A stretch of 64,000 bases of DNA, taken from the NCBI GenBank assembly GCA_943788725.1, contig CALSRJ010000002.1, positions 1-64,000 of the forward strand, written 5' to 3'. Positions within the stretch are counted from its first letter, which is position 1, and each line of letters opens with the position of its first letter. Positions 16,642 to 25,541 of the stretch are shown piece by piece. This DNA is from an uncultured Flavobacteriales bacterium (GTDB lineage Bacteria > Bacteroidota > Bacteroidia > Flavobacteriales_G > Salibacteraceae). The notes under the pieces are model-generated. The model was given only the letters and a program-made list of their open reading frames with translations, made no database searches and was not told the origin of the DNA. A program made the position numbers and the translations under genes.

Positions 16642-17283
16642 TTAGGTTTTAGGAAGCCTTGACTTAACCCCGATCGAAGCATCGATCGGGGATTTTTGTA
16701 TCCGAAAACCCCTGGCGGGACTGTACTCTCTCCCGTAAAAGATGATCTGAAGGTGGAGCTTATTCCACAGCTCCTTTGGAAACAATTTCTTGGCATCCCG
16801 CTCCGTTTGCTCAACGTTCTTTCCATCGCTAAGCCCCCAACGGTACATGAGCCTGTGGATGTGCGTATCCACCGGGAATGCAGCCACGCCAAACGCCTGA
16901 CTCATGACAACCGAAGCCGTCTTATGTCCTACTCCAGGCAAAGACTCTAGACCCTCAAAACTCTCCGGCACCTTACCCTCGTACTCTTCAATGAGTATCC
17001 TCGATAGATTCCAAATGGCTTTCGATTTGGCAGGAGACAATCCACAGGGTTTGATGATTTCTCGTATCTCCTCAATGGATAATTTGACCATATCATAGGG
17101 ATTGTCAGCGCGCTGAAAGAGCAGTGGCGTGATCTGATTCACCCGCTTGTCTGTGCTTTGCGCGCTCAACAGCACGGCAATCGTCAGGGTGTACGGATCC
17201 CAATGATCCAACGGTATTGGAACGGTGGGATAGAGCTCCTCCAACTTTGCCACCACGTATTCTGCCTTCTCCTTTCTGGTCAT
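16642..17283 (-). CDS. nth: endonuclease III, lacking the iron-sulfur cluster cysteines
   Basis: A 213-residue HhH-GPD DNA glycosylase/AP lyase for oxidised pyrimidines. The helix-hairpin-helix LPGVGHKTA carries the catalytic Lys121, and FPVDTHIHRL the catalytic Asp139. Canonical EndoIII ends with four Cys (C-x6-C-x2-C-x5-C) holding a 4Fe-4S cluster. Here the tail after YGREYS has none, and the whole protein has a single Cys at 80. The last ~20 codons overlap a + strand terminator hairpin at 16668-16697. It follows acyP by 7 bases, so the two form an operon. Confidence 0.9.
   Translation of the reverse strand: MTRKEKAEYVVAKLEELYPTVPIPLDHWDPYTLTIAVLLSAQSTDKRVNQITPLLFQRADNPYDMVKLSIEEIREIIKPCGLSPAKSKAIWNLSRILIEEYEGKVPESFEGLESLPGVGHKTASVVMSQAFGVAAFPVDTHIHRLMYRWGLSDGKNVEQTERDAKKLFPKELWNKLHLQIIFYGREYSPARGFRIQKSPIDASIGVKSRLPKT
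16668..16697 (+). terminator. rho-independent terminator of the sigma factor operon
   Basis: Perfect 10-bp stem CCCCGATCGA-AGCA-TCGATCGGGG followed by ATTTTTG. It lies inside the 3' coding end of nth on the other strand; the minus strand has no U-run after the stem. Confidence 0.85.
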
Positions 17284-17290
17284 GCCCCTC

Positions 17291-17560
17291 TTATTGAATA
17301 TGAAATGCCTGCATTCCGATGGGTTCGCGCTCCTCTACAATGACTTTTTCTACCGCTGCTCGCGTCGGCCCCACCTTACACCACTCTACAAAGGATAGCA
17401 GTTCTGCAGGATTGCCTTCTGCTTCTATGTATACGCTCCCATCCTTTTCATTTCGCACAAATCCAGTCAACCCAAAATCAACCGCCTGATCTTTGGTGTT
17501 TTTTCTAAACCAAACCCCTTGAACCAAGCCAAATACGCGGATATTAAAATGTTTTTTCAT
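17291..17560 (-). CDS. acyP: acylphosphatase
   Basis: An 89-residue cytoplasmic enzyme that hydrolyses acyl phosphates. The substrate-binding loop VFGLVQGVWFRKNT contains the catalytic Arg, and GFVRNEKDGSV contains the catalytic Asn. Length and the final compact beta-alpha-beta layout are typical. It is the first gene of an acyP-nth pair, and the upstream 110-base gap separates it from the divergent bcp gene. Confidence 0.92.
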   Translation of the reverse strand: MKKHFNIRVFGLVQGVWFRKNTKDQAVDFGLTGFVRNEKDGSVYIEAEGNPAELLSFVEWCKVGPTRAAVEKVIVEEREPIGMQAFHIQ

Positions 17561-17670
17561 TCTGTTGTGATCAACGTAAATACATTACGTTCTGGCATGC
17601 TTTTATTTGCCTCAGCTTTAAACAAACAGCACAGGATTTGTTTTTACATCTGAACCCATTAATTTGCGAC

Positions 17671-18138
17671 ATGAACAAAATTAACGAAGGGGAAAAAGCA
17701 CCGAGCTTCACTGGAAAAGATCAACAAGGAAACCCCGTTTCTCTCGATCAATTCAAAGGAAAGAAATTGGTGCTCTATTTCTACCCGAAAGACGACACCC
17801 CGGGTTGCACCGCAGAGGCTTGCAATCTGAGAGACAATTATAAAACCTTGCTTGACAAAGGCATCCAAGTGGTAGGCGTTAGCGCAGATACCGAAGCCAA
17901 GCACCAAAAGTTCATCGATAAGTACGACCTTCCCTTCCCTCTGATTGCAGATACCGACAAGTCCGTGATCAACGCATTCGGAGTATGGGGCGAAAAGAAG
18001 TTCATGGGAAAGGTATACGATGGCATTCACCGGGTAACGTACGTGATCGGTGAGGATGGCAGTGTGATCAAGCGGTTTGACAAAGTGAAGACAAAGGCGC
18101 ACGCAGAGGAAATCCTCGAAGCGCTCAACATGAATTAA
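17671..18138 (+). CDS. bcp: thioredoxin-dependent thiol peroxidase (peroxiredoxin, BCP type)
   Basis: A 155-residue 2-Cys-type peroxiredoxin that reduces hydroperoxides with thioredoxin. The active site FYPKDDTPGCTAEACNLRD gives the peroxidatic Cys in PGCT, with a second Cys five residues on (EAC), as in atypical BCPs. The ATG at 17671 is chosen over one at 17638 because MNKINEGEKAP matches family N-termini and TTAATTTG (one mismatch to the -7 consensus) ends 4 bases before it. recA follows 33 bases later without a terminator. Confidence 0.93.
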   Translation: MNKINEGEKAPSFTGKDQQGNPVSLDQFKGKKLVLYFYPKDDTPGCTAEACNLRDNYKTLLDKGIQVVGVSADTEAKHQKFIDKYDLPFPLIADTDKSVINAFGVWGEKKFMGKVYDGIHRVTYVIGEDGSVIKRFDKVKTKAHAEEILEALNMN

Positions 18139-18171
18139 GCATACAAAGAAGAAAGACAAACACAACAGACT

Positions 18172-19209
18172 ATGGCAGCAGAAGTATCAAAAGATAAATT
18201 GAAGGCATTACAGCTCACCTTGGATCGCCTCGAAAAGACGTACGGAAAGGGTTCGGTAATGAAGATGGGAGATGGCGTCATCGAGCCGATAGATGTAATC
18301 CCGACGGGTTCATTGTCGCTAGACCTCGCATTGGGAGTGGGTGGATATCCACGTGGCCGTGTAGTAGAGATCTATGGTCCTGAGTCTTCAGGAAAGACGA
18401 CCCTCGCCATTCACGCCATGGCGGAGGTACAAAAACAAGGCGGAATTGCTGCATTCATTGATGCAGAACACGCTTTCGATCGCTTCTATGCCGAGAACCT
18501 AGGGGTTGACACCGAAAACCTCCTGATCTCTCAGCCCGACAATGGGGAACAAGCCTTAGAGATAGCGGATAACCTCATTCGATCCGGCGCAGTTGACCTC
18601 GTTGTGATTGACTCCGTAGCCGCCTTGACACCGAAAGCGGAAATTGAAGGAGAAATGGGAGACAGTCGTATGGGGCTCCAAGCCCGATTGATGTCTCAGG
18701 CCCTGCGAAAATTGACGGGATCCATTAGCAAGACACATGCAACCTGCATTTTCATCAACCAGTTGCGCGAGAAGATCGGTGTGATGTTCGGAAACCCAGA
18801 AACGACGACCGGTGGAAACGCACTTAAGTTTTACGCTTCTGTTCGCTTAGACATTCGAAGAGCGGGTCAAATAAAAGTTGGAGACGACGCCGTTGGTAAC
18901 AATGTCAGGGTAAAGGTGGTCAAGAACAAAGTGGCTCCTCCCTTTAAAAAGGCTGAATTCGACATCATGTTCGGTACCGGCATTTCGAAGTCAGGAGAGC
19001 TAATCGATTTGGGCGTGATTCAGAACATCGTCAAGAAAAGTGGTTCATGGTTTTCGTATGGCGACACCAAGCTGGGCCAAGGCCGAGATGCGGTGAAGCA
19101 ATTGTTAGAAGACAACCCAGAATTGGCGCTGGAAATCGAAGAGAAGGTCTTCAACTCGTTCAAGCCAGCCACAAAGGTTAAAGCAACCGAAGAGGCTCCA
19201 GCTGAATAA
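18172..19209 (+). CDS. recA: recombinase A
   Basis: RecA strand-exchange and SOS co-protease ATPase, 345 residues. Walker A is GPESSGKTT, Walker B is [10 protein letters not shown], and loop 2 has the conserved [22 protein letters not shown]. The short acidic C-terminal tail (TEEAPAE) is typical. A strong terminator follows at 19233-19267. No SOS-type operator can be recognised upstream; the gap to bcp is only 33 bases, so it may depend on the bcp promoter. Confidence 0.97.
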   Translation: MAAEVSKDKLKALQLTLDRLEKTYGKGSVMKMGDGVIEPIDVIPTGSLSLDLALGVGGYPRGRVVEIYGPESSGKTTLAIHAMAEVQKQGGIAAFIDAEHAFDRFYAENLGVDTENLLISQPDNGEQALEIADNLIRSGAVDLVVIDSVAALTPKAEIEGEMGDSRMGLQARLMSQALRKLTGSISKTHATCIFINQLREKIGVMFGNPETTTGGNALKFYASVRLDIRRAGQIKVGDDAVGNNVRVKVVKNKVAPPFKKAEFDIMFGTGISKSGELIDLGVIQNIVKKSGSWFSYGDTKLGQGRDAVKQLLEDNPELALEIEEKVFNSFKPATKVKATEEAPAE

Positions 19210-19232
19210 AGTCAACCGTTTCCTAAAACTTG

Positions 19233-19267
19233 AAAAGGTCGAGCCCATGGTTCGGCCTTTTCCTTTT
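19233..19267 (+). terminator. rho-independent terminator of recA
   Basis: Stem AAAAGGTCGA / TTCGGCCTTTT with one G-U pair and loop GCCCATGG, followed by CCTTTT. It ends where the promoter box of the next gene begins. Confidence 0.75.
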
Positions 19268-19274
19268 AAGTTTG
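19267..19274 (+). promoter_or_regulatory. -7 promoter box (TAAGTTTG) for the TPR lipoprotein gene
   Basis: Exact TAnnTTTG match whose last base is 6 bases before the ATG at 19280, predicting a leader of ~2 bases or none. Confidence 0.55.
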
Positions 19275-19279
19275 GCGCC

Positions 19280-20296
19280 ATGAAAAGAACCGTCCTTGCG
19301 ATCCTTTCGATCCTGCTCGTTGCCACCGCCTGTCAAGAGAACAATACCGCCAAGCTGGACAGTGCGACAGCCCAAAGCGCTACCACCCCATTTGACAGCA
19401 TCAATGCATTGATCAAGGAGACACCGAATAACCCCGACCTCTACTTCCAACGCGCCAAAATGCACTACGATGAACGCGATCTGGTCACGAGCATGAACGA
19501 CGTGGGCAGAGCCTTGAAGCTGGATCGTTCGAACACAGATTATTACATGCTTCTGGCTGATCTAAAGCTGATTGCAAAAGAAAGCCGTGCGTCAAGGGAC
19601 GCCTTACTCCAAGCGTATGAGATAGCCCCCAACGACATACAAGTACTGCTACGCCTGGGTGAGCTCTACATGATCGTGCGTGACGCAGATGCTTCCTTCA
19701 AGTACCTGAACGAGGCCCTCAAGATCGACGTTTACAACGCCACGGCCTATCGTTTGAAAGGGTTCAATTACAAATACGTCGGCGATACCGTCAACGCTGT
19801 ATCGAGTTTTCAAACGGCCATCGAACAAGATGCGAATGACTACGACTCCTACCTTCAGTTGGGCCTACTCTATTCAACGGCAGGCAATGAACTGGCGGAA
19901 GACTACTACAACAATGCCTTGAAGGTGCGCCCTAGCTCGGTGGAGGCGCTCTATGCCAAGGGACTATTCCTTCAGACCATGGGGAGGTCTAAAGACGCGA
20001 TTCGCACCTATGACCAGATCATCGGCATCACGGGCGAGTACTTCGACGCTTGGTATAATAAAGGCTACGTGTACATGGTACAATTGGAGCAATACGACAG
20101 TGCTGCTTATAACTTCACGCAGGCGATCAATGTTGGCCCAGAAGGCTACGTAGCAGCTTACTACAACCGTGGATTGGCCTACGAAACGGCAGGTGCATTG
20201 CGCGAAGCCGAAGCGGATTATCGCATGGCCTTGAAGTTCAATCCCCAATACGACCTCGCTGCCCGAGGATTGAGTAGAGTGTTAGGAGAGGAATAA
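19280..20296 (+). CDS. TPR-repeat lipoprotein
   Basis: A 338-residue protein. Signal MKRTVLAILSILLVATAC with lipid Cys at 18, then a ~25-residue linker, then about eight tetratricopeptide repeats (for example PDLYFQRAKMHYDERD, YLQLGLLYSTAGNE, AYYNRGLAYETAGAL). Such proteins are periplasm-facing scaffolds for protein complexes; the partner is unknown. The ATG at 19280 is chosen because upstream in-frame starts fall within the recA terminator. It is convergent with the OmpL47-like gene. Confidence 0.85.
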   Translation: MKRTVLAILSILLVATACQENNTAKLDSATAQSATTPFDSINALIKETPNNPDLYFQRAKMHYDERDLVTSMNDVGRALKLDRSNTDYYMLLADLKLIAKESRASRDALLQAYEIAPNDIQVLLRLGELYMIVRDADASFKYLNEALKIDVYNATAYRLKGFNYKYVGDTVNAVSSFQTAIEQDANDYDSYLQLGLLYSTAGNELAEDYYNNALKVRPSSVEALYAKGLFLQTMGRSKDAIRTYDQIIGITGEYFDAWYNKGYVYMVQLEQYDSAAYNFTQAINVGPEGYVAAYYNRGLAYETAGALREAEADYRMALKFNPQYDLAARGLSRVLGEE

Positions 20297-20323
20297 AAAA
20301 ACCCGGCCATTGCTGACCGGGTT
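20294..20323 (-). terminator. terminator between convergent genes (mainly minus strand)
   Basis: On the minus strand AACCCGG-10 nt-CCGGGTT is followed by a run of T (A-run at 20294-20300). It serves the OmpL47-like gene and may act in both directions. Confidence 0.75.
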
Positions 20324-20350
20324 CTCTCATAGTAGTGATCGGTTGATCTC

Positions 20351-22102
20351 TTATTCAGCGTCCTTGCCAACGTAAAACTCAACCACTTTTTCGCTGGTAT
20401 TTCCGAGTTTATCCTTGGCGATGACCTTTACTTCGTACTTCTTGTTCTTACGGAATCTACTGACCTCTGATGCATCAAGCGTCTGCGGTGATGAATAGAG
20501 CTGTTGCGCTCCGCCGTCCATTCCATACGTGATGGATTCTGTTCCAACCTTCTTGTCGGTAGCAGAAACATACATCCTCGTATAGTTTGGATATACCGGC
20601 TTGCCGTTCTTAGAGCCGATTTGTTCAATGGAGAACTTCACAAAGATCTCAGGAGCGGTGTTGTCAATGTAGCAACTAGAGTTCTTGTCGCCCTCCTTGT
20701 TGTTCACGTTATCCGTTGATCGGAAATTGATCGTATGGTACCCTTCAGAAGGAAGGGTGAAGGCTGCATAGGTTTTGAATCCACCGCCGTCTGTCTGGTA
20801 TTCGGTCTTTTGCACACCAGAAGCGTCATCGCGCATGCGAAGGGAAATTGTGCTCTTGCTAGTGATGAACAAGGTATCTCGGTCCATGAACTGTGGGTTC
20901 GCGTAAATGATGCCCGTCTCCGGAGCATCCACGTCCATGAAGACATTGATGTAGTGATTGCCGCTGAGGTTCTCCACCAGGTCATTCGCGTCGTACTTCA
21001 CATTATGTGTTCCACGCACAGCTGGCATTTTAAAATCAGCTGAGAAGGTATTGCGCTCTCCACCATCTATGCGGTAGTAGATATTCTTTACACCTGCCTT
21101 GTTGTCTGTAGCCGCCAAAGAGATGGTTGTACGGGAGGAGATGTAGAGGTAATTGCCCTTGTACTGGTCGCCCTTGACTTGGTGCGTTGGAACCGGAGCA
21201 ATCTTGTCCATGTAAAACTTAAAGGTTGAAGCACTTGCTCCTCCTTCGCCCCCCTCCATGTTCTTCACATTGTCTACAGCGTAGTATTTGATGGTATGTT
21301 CTCCATCACTTAATCCGCCAACATTCACAGGTCCTCCGTAAACACGTGCATTGCCGCCATCAAAGGTGTAATAAACGGTGCGAACACCTGAAAGGTTATC
21401 AGAACTGGTCAACTTCACGTTGGCCGTTGGTGCCAAGATGGTACCGCTCTTGTTGACGCCAACTACTTCGTAATTCGTCTTAGGAGCCGTGAGGTCAACC
21501 GTAAAGGCGGAAGACTTGGTCTTCTCGGCATTCCCGACAAAATCCACTGCGTAGTAATACAAGGTTTGCGGTCCTTCTTTGGATGCACTTACGTCTGCAC
21601 TGTAATCGTTGTATCCACCTCCGAGGGCGTATTGGGTCGACTTCACACCAGAGACTCCATCACGCGATGTAAGCGCGAAGGACAGGTTTTTTCCGAAGAA
21701 GGTCGTTCCTCCGCTGCTGTAGCGAGGAGCTGTTTTGAATTGAAGGCTCGTGTTCGGCGCTAGTCCGTCTGCATTGACCTCGTAGAGGACTTCTTGCTGA
21801 GGTTGTGCTGTTCTCCCTGTTTCAGGATCTACTGCCCACTTACTTCGTACGAAGTTGGGTCCTTCGGTATCCAAGTACATCGGCTCACCGTACTGGGGCT
21901 TGGTTGCCTTCATGTCATAATTCTGACCTGAAGGTGTGGTAGAGAACTTCAAGTAGAGGGGTAGTTCTTTCTGAACGAAGATGTCGCCATCTCCGTTGAC
22001 ATACACCTGCTTCTCGTACGTTGGCTTGCTGGGCTCACTTTGCGCAATGGCACCGGCCACCATAATCAAGCTAAATCCTCCTAATAGTAATGCTTTCTTC
22101 AT
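20351..22102 (-). CDS. secreted OmpL47-type/Ig-like repeat protein
   Basis: A 583-residue protein with a Sec signal (MKKALLLGGFSLIMVAGAIAQ). From about residue 140 it contains at least five ~85-residue repeats of the OmpL47 beta type, each with DxxSGVxxxxYxxDGG, then an HTIxYxAxDxxxN strand and a DxxAPxT linker (SGVRTVYYTFDGG, AGVKNIYYRIDGG, SGVQKTEYQTDGG). The first ~130 residues form a separate beta-rich region. No T9SS sorting domain is present, so it is probably periplasmic or outer-membrane associated. The ATG at 22102 directly follows a GTG one codon upstream and is the better start. Function is unknown. Confidence 0.82.
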   Translation of the reverse strand: MKKALLLGGFSLIMVAGAIAQSEPSKPTYEKQVYVNGDGDIFVQKELPLYLKFSTTPSGQNYDMKATKPQYGEPMYLDTEGPNFVRSKWAVDPETGRTAQPQQEVLYEVNADGLAPNTSLQFKTAPRYSSGGTTFFGKNLSFALTSRDGVSGVKSTQYALGGGYNDYSADVSASKEGPQTLYYYAVDFVGNAEKTKSSAFTVDLTAPKTNYEVVGVNKSGTILAPTANVKLTSSDNLSGVRTVYYTFDGGNARVYGGPVNVGGLSDGEHTIKYYAVDNVKNMEGGEGGASASTFKFYMDKIAPVPTHQVKGDQYKGNYLYISSRTTISLAATDNKAGVKNIYYRIDGGERNTFSADFKMPAVRGTHNVKYDANDLVENLSGNHYINVFMDVDAPETGIIYANPQFMDRDTLFITSKSTISLRMRDDASGVQKTEYQTDGGGFKTYAAFTLPSEGYHTINFRSTDNVNNKEGDKNSSCYIDNTAPEIFVKFSIEQIGSKNGKPVYPNYTRMYVSATDKKVGTESITYGMDGGAQQLYSSPQTLDASEVSRFRKNKKYEVKVIAKDKLGNTSEKVVEFYVGKDAE

Positions 22103-22138
22103 CACAGGTTCATTCTAGTTTAGCTAACGAAATTAACA

Positions 22139-22164
22139 AAAAAGGGGGCCATAAGCCCCCCTTT
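22139..22164 (-). terminator. terminator of the thrS-infC-rpmI-rplT operon
   Basis: Minus-strand G-rich/C-rich stem (six G against five C) with loop CTTAT-like centre, followed by T5. It lies 27 bases after the rplT stop codon. Confidence 0.8.
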
Positions 22165-22191
22165 CTTTCATCATCAATGTTCGTGTTGTAT

Positions 22192-22536
22192 TTACTTCAC
22201 TTTCTCAATCACTGCTTTGAACGCCTCTGGGTGGTTCATAGCCAGGTCTGCGAGCACCTTACGGTTGAGCTCGATTCCACTTTTACTGAGTTTTCCCATG
22301 AACTCGCTGTACGACATGCCGTGCTCACGAGCACCTGCATTGATACGTTGGATCCAAAGGCTACGGAAGTTTCTTTTCTTGTGCTTGCGACCTACGTAAG
22401 CATACTGCATTCCTTTCTCTACAGCATTCTTCGCTACGGTCCAAACATTCTTACGACGACCAAAGTATCCTTTGGCCTGCTTCATTATTTTCTTGCGTCT
22501 TGCTCTCGACGCTACACTGTTTACTGATCTTGGCAT
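22192..22536 (-). CDS. rplT: 50S ribosomal protein L20
   Basis: L20, 114 residues, binds 23S rRNA and nucleates assembly of the large subunit. The N-terminal [16 protein letters not shown] and [14 protein letters not shown] are family hallmarks. It is the last gene of thrS-infC-rpmI-rplT. The 99-base gap before it, after rpmI, is longer than other gaps in this operon and could hold a regulatory element, but I see no clear fold beyond a GTTCA/TGAAC pairing. Confidence 0.97.
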   Translation of the reverse strand: MPRSVNSVASRARRKKIMKQAKGYFGRRKNVWTVAKNAVEKGMQYAYVGRKHKKRNFRSLWIQRINAGAREHGMSYSEFMGKLSKSGIELNRKVLADLAMNHPEAFKAVIEKVK

Positions 22537-22635
22537 TTCTTCTTTTGTTTTTGGTTGGAAGCGCCCTTATTGTTTTTGGGACTTAAGACTCACAACCGGG
22601 TTAAACACAATGTTCACCTTGCGATGAACAAACCA

Positions 22636-22833
22636 TTACTTCATTGCCATGAGTTTCAAAATATTCTCACGGTCTGCGGGATGCACGAGCGTTGTTTTCG
22701 TCAACCTACGCTTTCTGTCTTTCGACTTCTTCGTAAGGATGTGACTCTTGAACGCGTGCTTACGCTTGATCTTTCCAGAACCTGTAAAGCGAAATCGCTT
22801 CTTAGCACTGGAGTTGGTCTTCATTTTAGGCAT
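22636..22833 (-). CDS. rpmI: 50S ribosomal protein L35
   Basis: L35, 65 residues, very basic, starting [20 protein letters not shown] and containing the typical [15 protein letters not shown] segment. It lies 31 bases after infC and is part of the same operon. Confidence 0.97.
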   Translation of the reverse strand: MPKMKTNSSAKKRFRFTGSGKIKRKHAFKSHILTKKSKDRKRRLTKTTLVHPADRENILKLMAMK

Positions 22834-22864
22834 CGCTTCCTATTTATTGAACAATTGATGAATC

Positions 22865-23407
22865 TTATTTCTTCTTCTTCGGAGCCAGCATCATAATCAT
22901 ACGCTTACCCTCCAACTTTGGCATCTGCTCTACAATCCCTAGCTCTTCTATTTCCGTAGCGAGCTTGAGCAAGAGGATCTCTCCTTTATCCTTGAACAGG
23001 ATCGATCTTCCTTTAAAGAACACAAACGCCTTGATCTTTGACCCTTCTTCCAAGAACTTGATGGCATGCTTCTTCTTGAACTCATAGTCATGCTCATCCG
23101 TATTGGGTCCGAATCTGATCTCTTTTACAACAACCTTCTGGGCCTTGTTCTTGATCTCCTTGGCCTTCTTCTTTTGATCATACAAGAACTTCTTGTAATC
23201 CAATATCTTCACGACCGGCGGATCCGCCTTCTCTGAGATCATGACAAGGTCAAGACCTTGACTTCTGGCCTCCTCCAATGCTTCACTTGCAGAAAGAACC
23301 TGCGGTTCGCCACCGTCTCCAACTACTCTGACTTTCGGGGCCCTGATGTTCTCATTGATCTGGTGCTCAGGCTCCCTTCTCTGCGGTCTTCTATAAGGTT
23401 TTCTAAT
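22865..23407 (-). CDS. infC: translation initiation factor IF-3, AUU start
   Basis: IF-3, 180 residues, binds the 30S subunit and checks start codons. The N-terminal domain is INENIRAPKVRVVGD...DLVMISEKADPPV, and the C-terminal domain KEIRFGPNTDEHDYEFKK. No ATG, GTG or usable TTG precedes the conserved N-terminus. The frame is closed by TAA four codons before an ATT at 23405-23407, which gives a protein beginning (M)RKPYRRPQRR. An AUU start is the classical infC autoregulation device. An internal TTG at 23278 would remove the conserved INENIR region and is rejected. It starts 15 bases after thrS. Confidence 0.93.
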   Translation of the reverse strand: MRKPYRRPQRREPEHQINENIRAPKVRVVGDGGEPQVLSASEALEEARSQGLDLVMISEKADPPVVKILDYKKFLYDQKKKAKEIKNKAQKVVVKEIRFGPNTDEHDYEFKKKHAIKFLEEGSKIKAFVFFKGRSILFKDKGEILLLKLATEIEELGIVEQMPKLEGKRMIMMLAPKKKK

Positions 23408-23422
23408 ATCTACTCTTATTAA

Positions 23423-25363
23423 TTAAACTTCCAACTGATGTTTCACCTCGTTCTCTATGAACTTGGCGAACTCTGTAACGTCCATTGTTCCTTGATCTCC
23501 TTCGCCTTGCTTCCTTACGGAAACCTTTCCCTCTTCCAATTCCTTCTCTCCGATGATCAACATGATGGGTACTTTGGCGAGCTCCGCGTCACGGATCTTC
23601 TTGCCTACTTTCTCACCACGGTCGTCAATGGAGGCGCGAATATCGTAATTTTCAAGGGATTGTAAAATGTTTTTGCAACCCTCATTGAATTTTTCACTGA
23701 TCGGTAAAATACGCACTTGTTCAGGTGTCAACCAAAGTGGAAACTTGCCCGCATAATGTTCGATCAAGAATCCGATGAATCGCTCATGTGTCCCAAGCGG
23801 GGCGCGGTGAATGACAATGGGGTGTTCTTGTTCATTGTTGGCATTGGTAAACGTGAGATTGAAGCTCAGCGGCTGTGCAAAATCTACTTGATTGGTGGCC
23901 AGGGTAAACTCCTTGCCAATGGCACTGTACACCTGCACATCGATCTTGGGACCGTAAAACGCCGCCTCATCCGCCACTTCCTTGTACGGAATGCCTGAAT
24001 CAATCAACACCCTGCGCACCATGTCTTCGGTCTCCTTCCAGAGCTCAGGTCGGTCAACGTACTTCTTGCCCAATCGAGATGGATCGTGCGTAGAAAAGCG
24101 CATCACGTATTTGTCGATGCCAAATATTTTGAAGTACTTCAAGTACATGTCGTTTACCGCCTTGAACTCCTCCTCAAATTGCTCTTTGGTGCAGTAGATA
24201 TGGGCATCGTTCATCTGGAGACTTCGCACGCGCATCAAGCCAAACAGCTCGCCAGACTTCTCATAACGGTAACAAGTGCCGTACTCCGCAAGACGATACG
24301 GAAGGTCTTTATAGCTTTTGGGCAACGCATCAAAGATCTTGTGGTGATGCGGACAGTTCATCGCCTTCAAGTAATAGGTACCCCCATCCAATTCCATGGG
24401 TGGAAACATACTTTCCTTATAATACGGCAAGTGACCGCTGGTCAAATAAAGTTGTTCCTTGGCAATGTGCGGCGACTTCACCCGCTGGTAGCCCGCTTTG
24501 CGCTCTGTTTTCTTGGCCAATTCCTCTAATTGCTCAATCAAGAAAGCGCCTTTCGGCAACCACAATGGAAGGCCTGGCCCGACGTCGTCATCAAAGGTGA
24601 AAAGCTCGAGTTCCTTTCCCAGCTTTCTGTGGTCACGCTTTTTCGCTTCTTCGAGCATTTCGAGATGCTCTTCCAACTCCTTTTGCTTCGGAAACGTGAC
24701 GCCGTATATACGGGTCAGCATCGGATTCTTCTCATCGCCACGCCAGTAGGCTCCTGCAACAGAGAGCAATTTGACGGCTTTGATGTATCCCGTGTTTGGA
24801 ATATGTGGTCCGCGACAGAGGTCGGTGAACCCGCCTTGGGTGTAAAAGGTTATTTCCCCGTCTTCGAGGTCGTTGATCATTTCTAATTTATACGGGTCGT
24901 TGCGCTCTTGGTAGAACGACAATGCGTCTGCTTTTGAGACTTCTTTTCGGATGAACTCGTTCTTCTCCCTTGCCAATTCCAGCATCTTCTTCTCCACCTT
25001 GGGCAAGTCCTCCTCTGAAAAAGAATGCTCCATGAAGTCGATGTCGTAATAGAACCCATTTTCAATGGGCGGACCAATGGCCAGTTTGATCCCTGGATAG
25101 AAAGATTCAAGCGCCTCTGCCATCAAGTGGGCAGAACTATGCCACATGGTAGACTTGCCCTCTTCATCGTTCCATGTGAGCAATGTCAAGGCGGCGTCAT
25201 CATCGATGGTACGAGTGGCATCCCACACTTTACCGTTGACCTTGGCTGACAAGACATTGCGCGCCAAGCCTTCGCTGATCGATCGCGCGATGTCGAGTGC
25301 GGTGCTACCCTTTGGGTATTCCTTCACCGATCCATCGGGCAATGTGATGTTGATATTGCTCAT
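23423..25363 (-). CDS. thrS: threonine--tRNA ligase
   Basis: Class II synthetase, 646 residues. Domains in order: N-terminal TGS (ITLPDGSVKEYPKGSTALDIA), editing domain with HSSAHLMAEAL and GGFTDLCRGPHIP, catalytic core with the zinc-ligand region MNCPHHHKIF, motif 2 near YRYEKSGELFGLMRVR, and a C-terminal anticodon-binding domain (EQVRILPISEKF). It heads the operon thrS-infC-rpmI-rplT, the standard bacterial order. A TACCTTTG promoter box is at 25398-25405. Confidence 0.97.
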   Translation of the reverse strand: MSNINITLPDGSVKEYPKGSTALDIARSISEGLARNVLSAKVNGKVWDATRTIDDDAALTLLTWNDEEGKSTMWHSSAHLMAEALESFYPGIKLAIGPPIENGFYYDIDFMEHSFSEEDLPKVEKKMLELAREKNEFIRKEVSKADALSFYQERNDPYKLEMINDLEDGEITFYTQGGFTDLCRGPHIPNTGYIKAVKLLSVAGAYWRGDEKNPMLTRIYGVTFPKQKELEEHLEMLEEAKKRDHRKLGKELELFTFDDDVGPGLPLWLPKGAFLIEQLEELAKKTERKAGYQRVKSPHIAKEQLYLTSGHLPYYKESMFPPMELDGGTYYLKAMNCPHHHKIFDALPKSYKDLPYRLAEYGTCYRYEKSGELFGLMRVRSLQMNDAHIYCTKEQFEEEFKAVNDMYLKYFKIFGIDKYVMRFSTHDPSRLGKKYVDRPELWKETEDMVRRVLIDSGIPYKEVADEAAFYGPKIDVQVYSAIGKEFTLATNQVDFAQPLSFNLTFTNANNEQEHPIVIHRAPLGTHERFIGFLIEHYAGKFPLWLTPEQVRILPISEKFNEGCKNILQSLENYDIRASIDDRGEKVGKKIRDAELAKVPIMLIIGEKELEEGKVSVRKQGEGDQGTMDVTEFAKFIENEVKHQLEV

Positions 25364-25397
25364 TTCTTTGGGCTGTTTAATTCTTCCTAAAGGGCGG

Positions 25398-25405
25398 CAA
25401 AGGTA
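25398..25405 (-). promoter_or_regulatory. -7 promoter box (TACCTTTG) for the thrS operon
   Basis: Exact TAnnTTTG match with a predicted leader of about 30 bases. TACCTTTGCCGCC here resembles the uvrA box region. Confidence 0.6.
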
Positions 25406-25541
25406 AAAGCTTTACTCTTTTCGAGGCGGCAAAAAGAAGACCCGCATTCAAGGCGACAACGCGCTGAATGGCTCAGCCAAGGAGAAGCGGATAAATTAAG
25501 AGACTACCAGAAAAAGCAGCTTGGCAAAGCTTAACGAAAGG

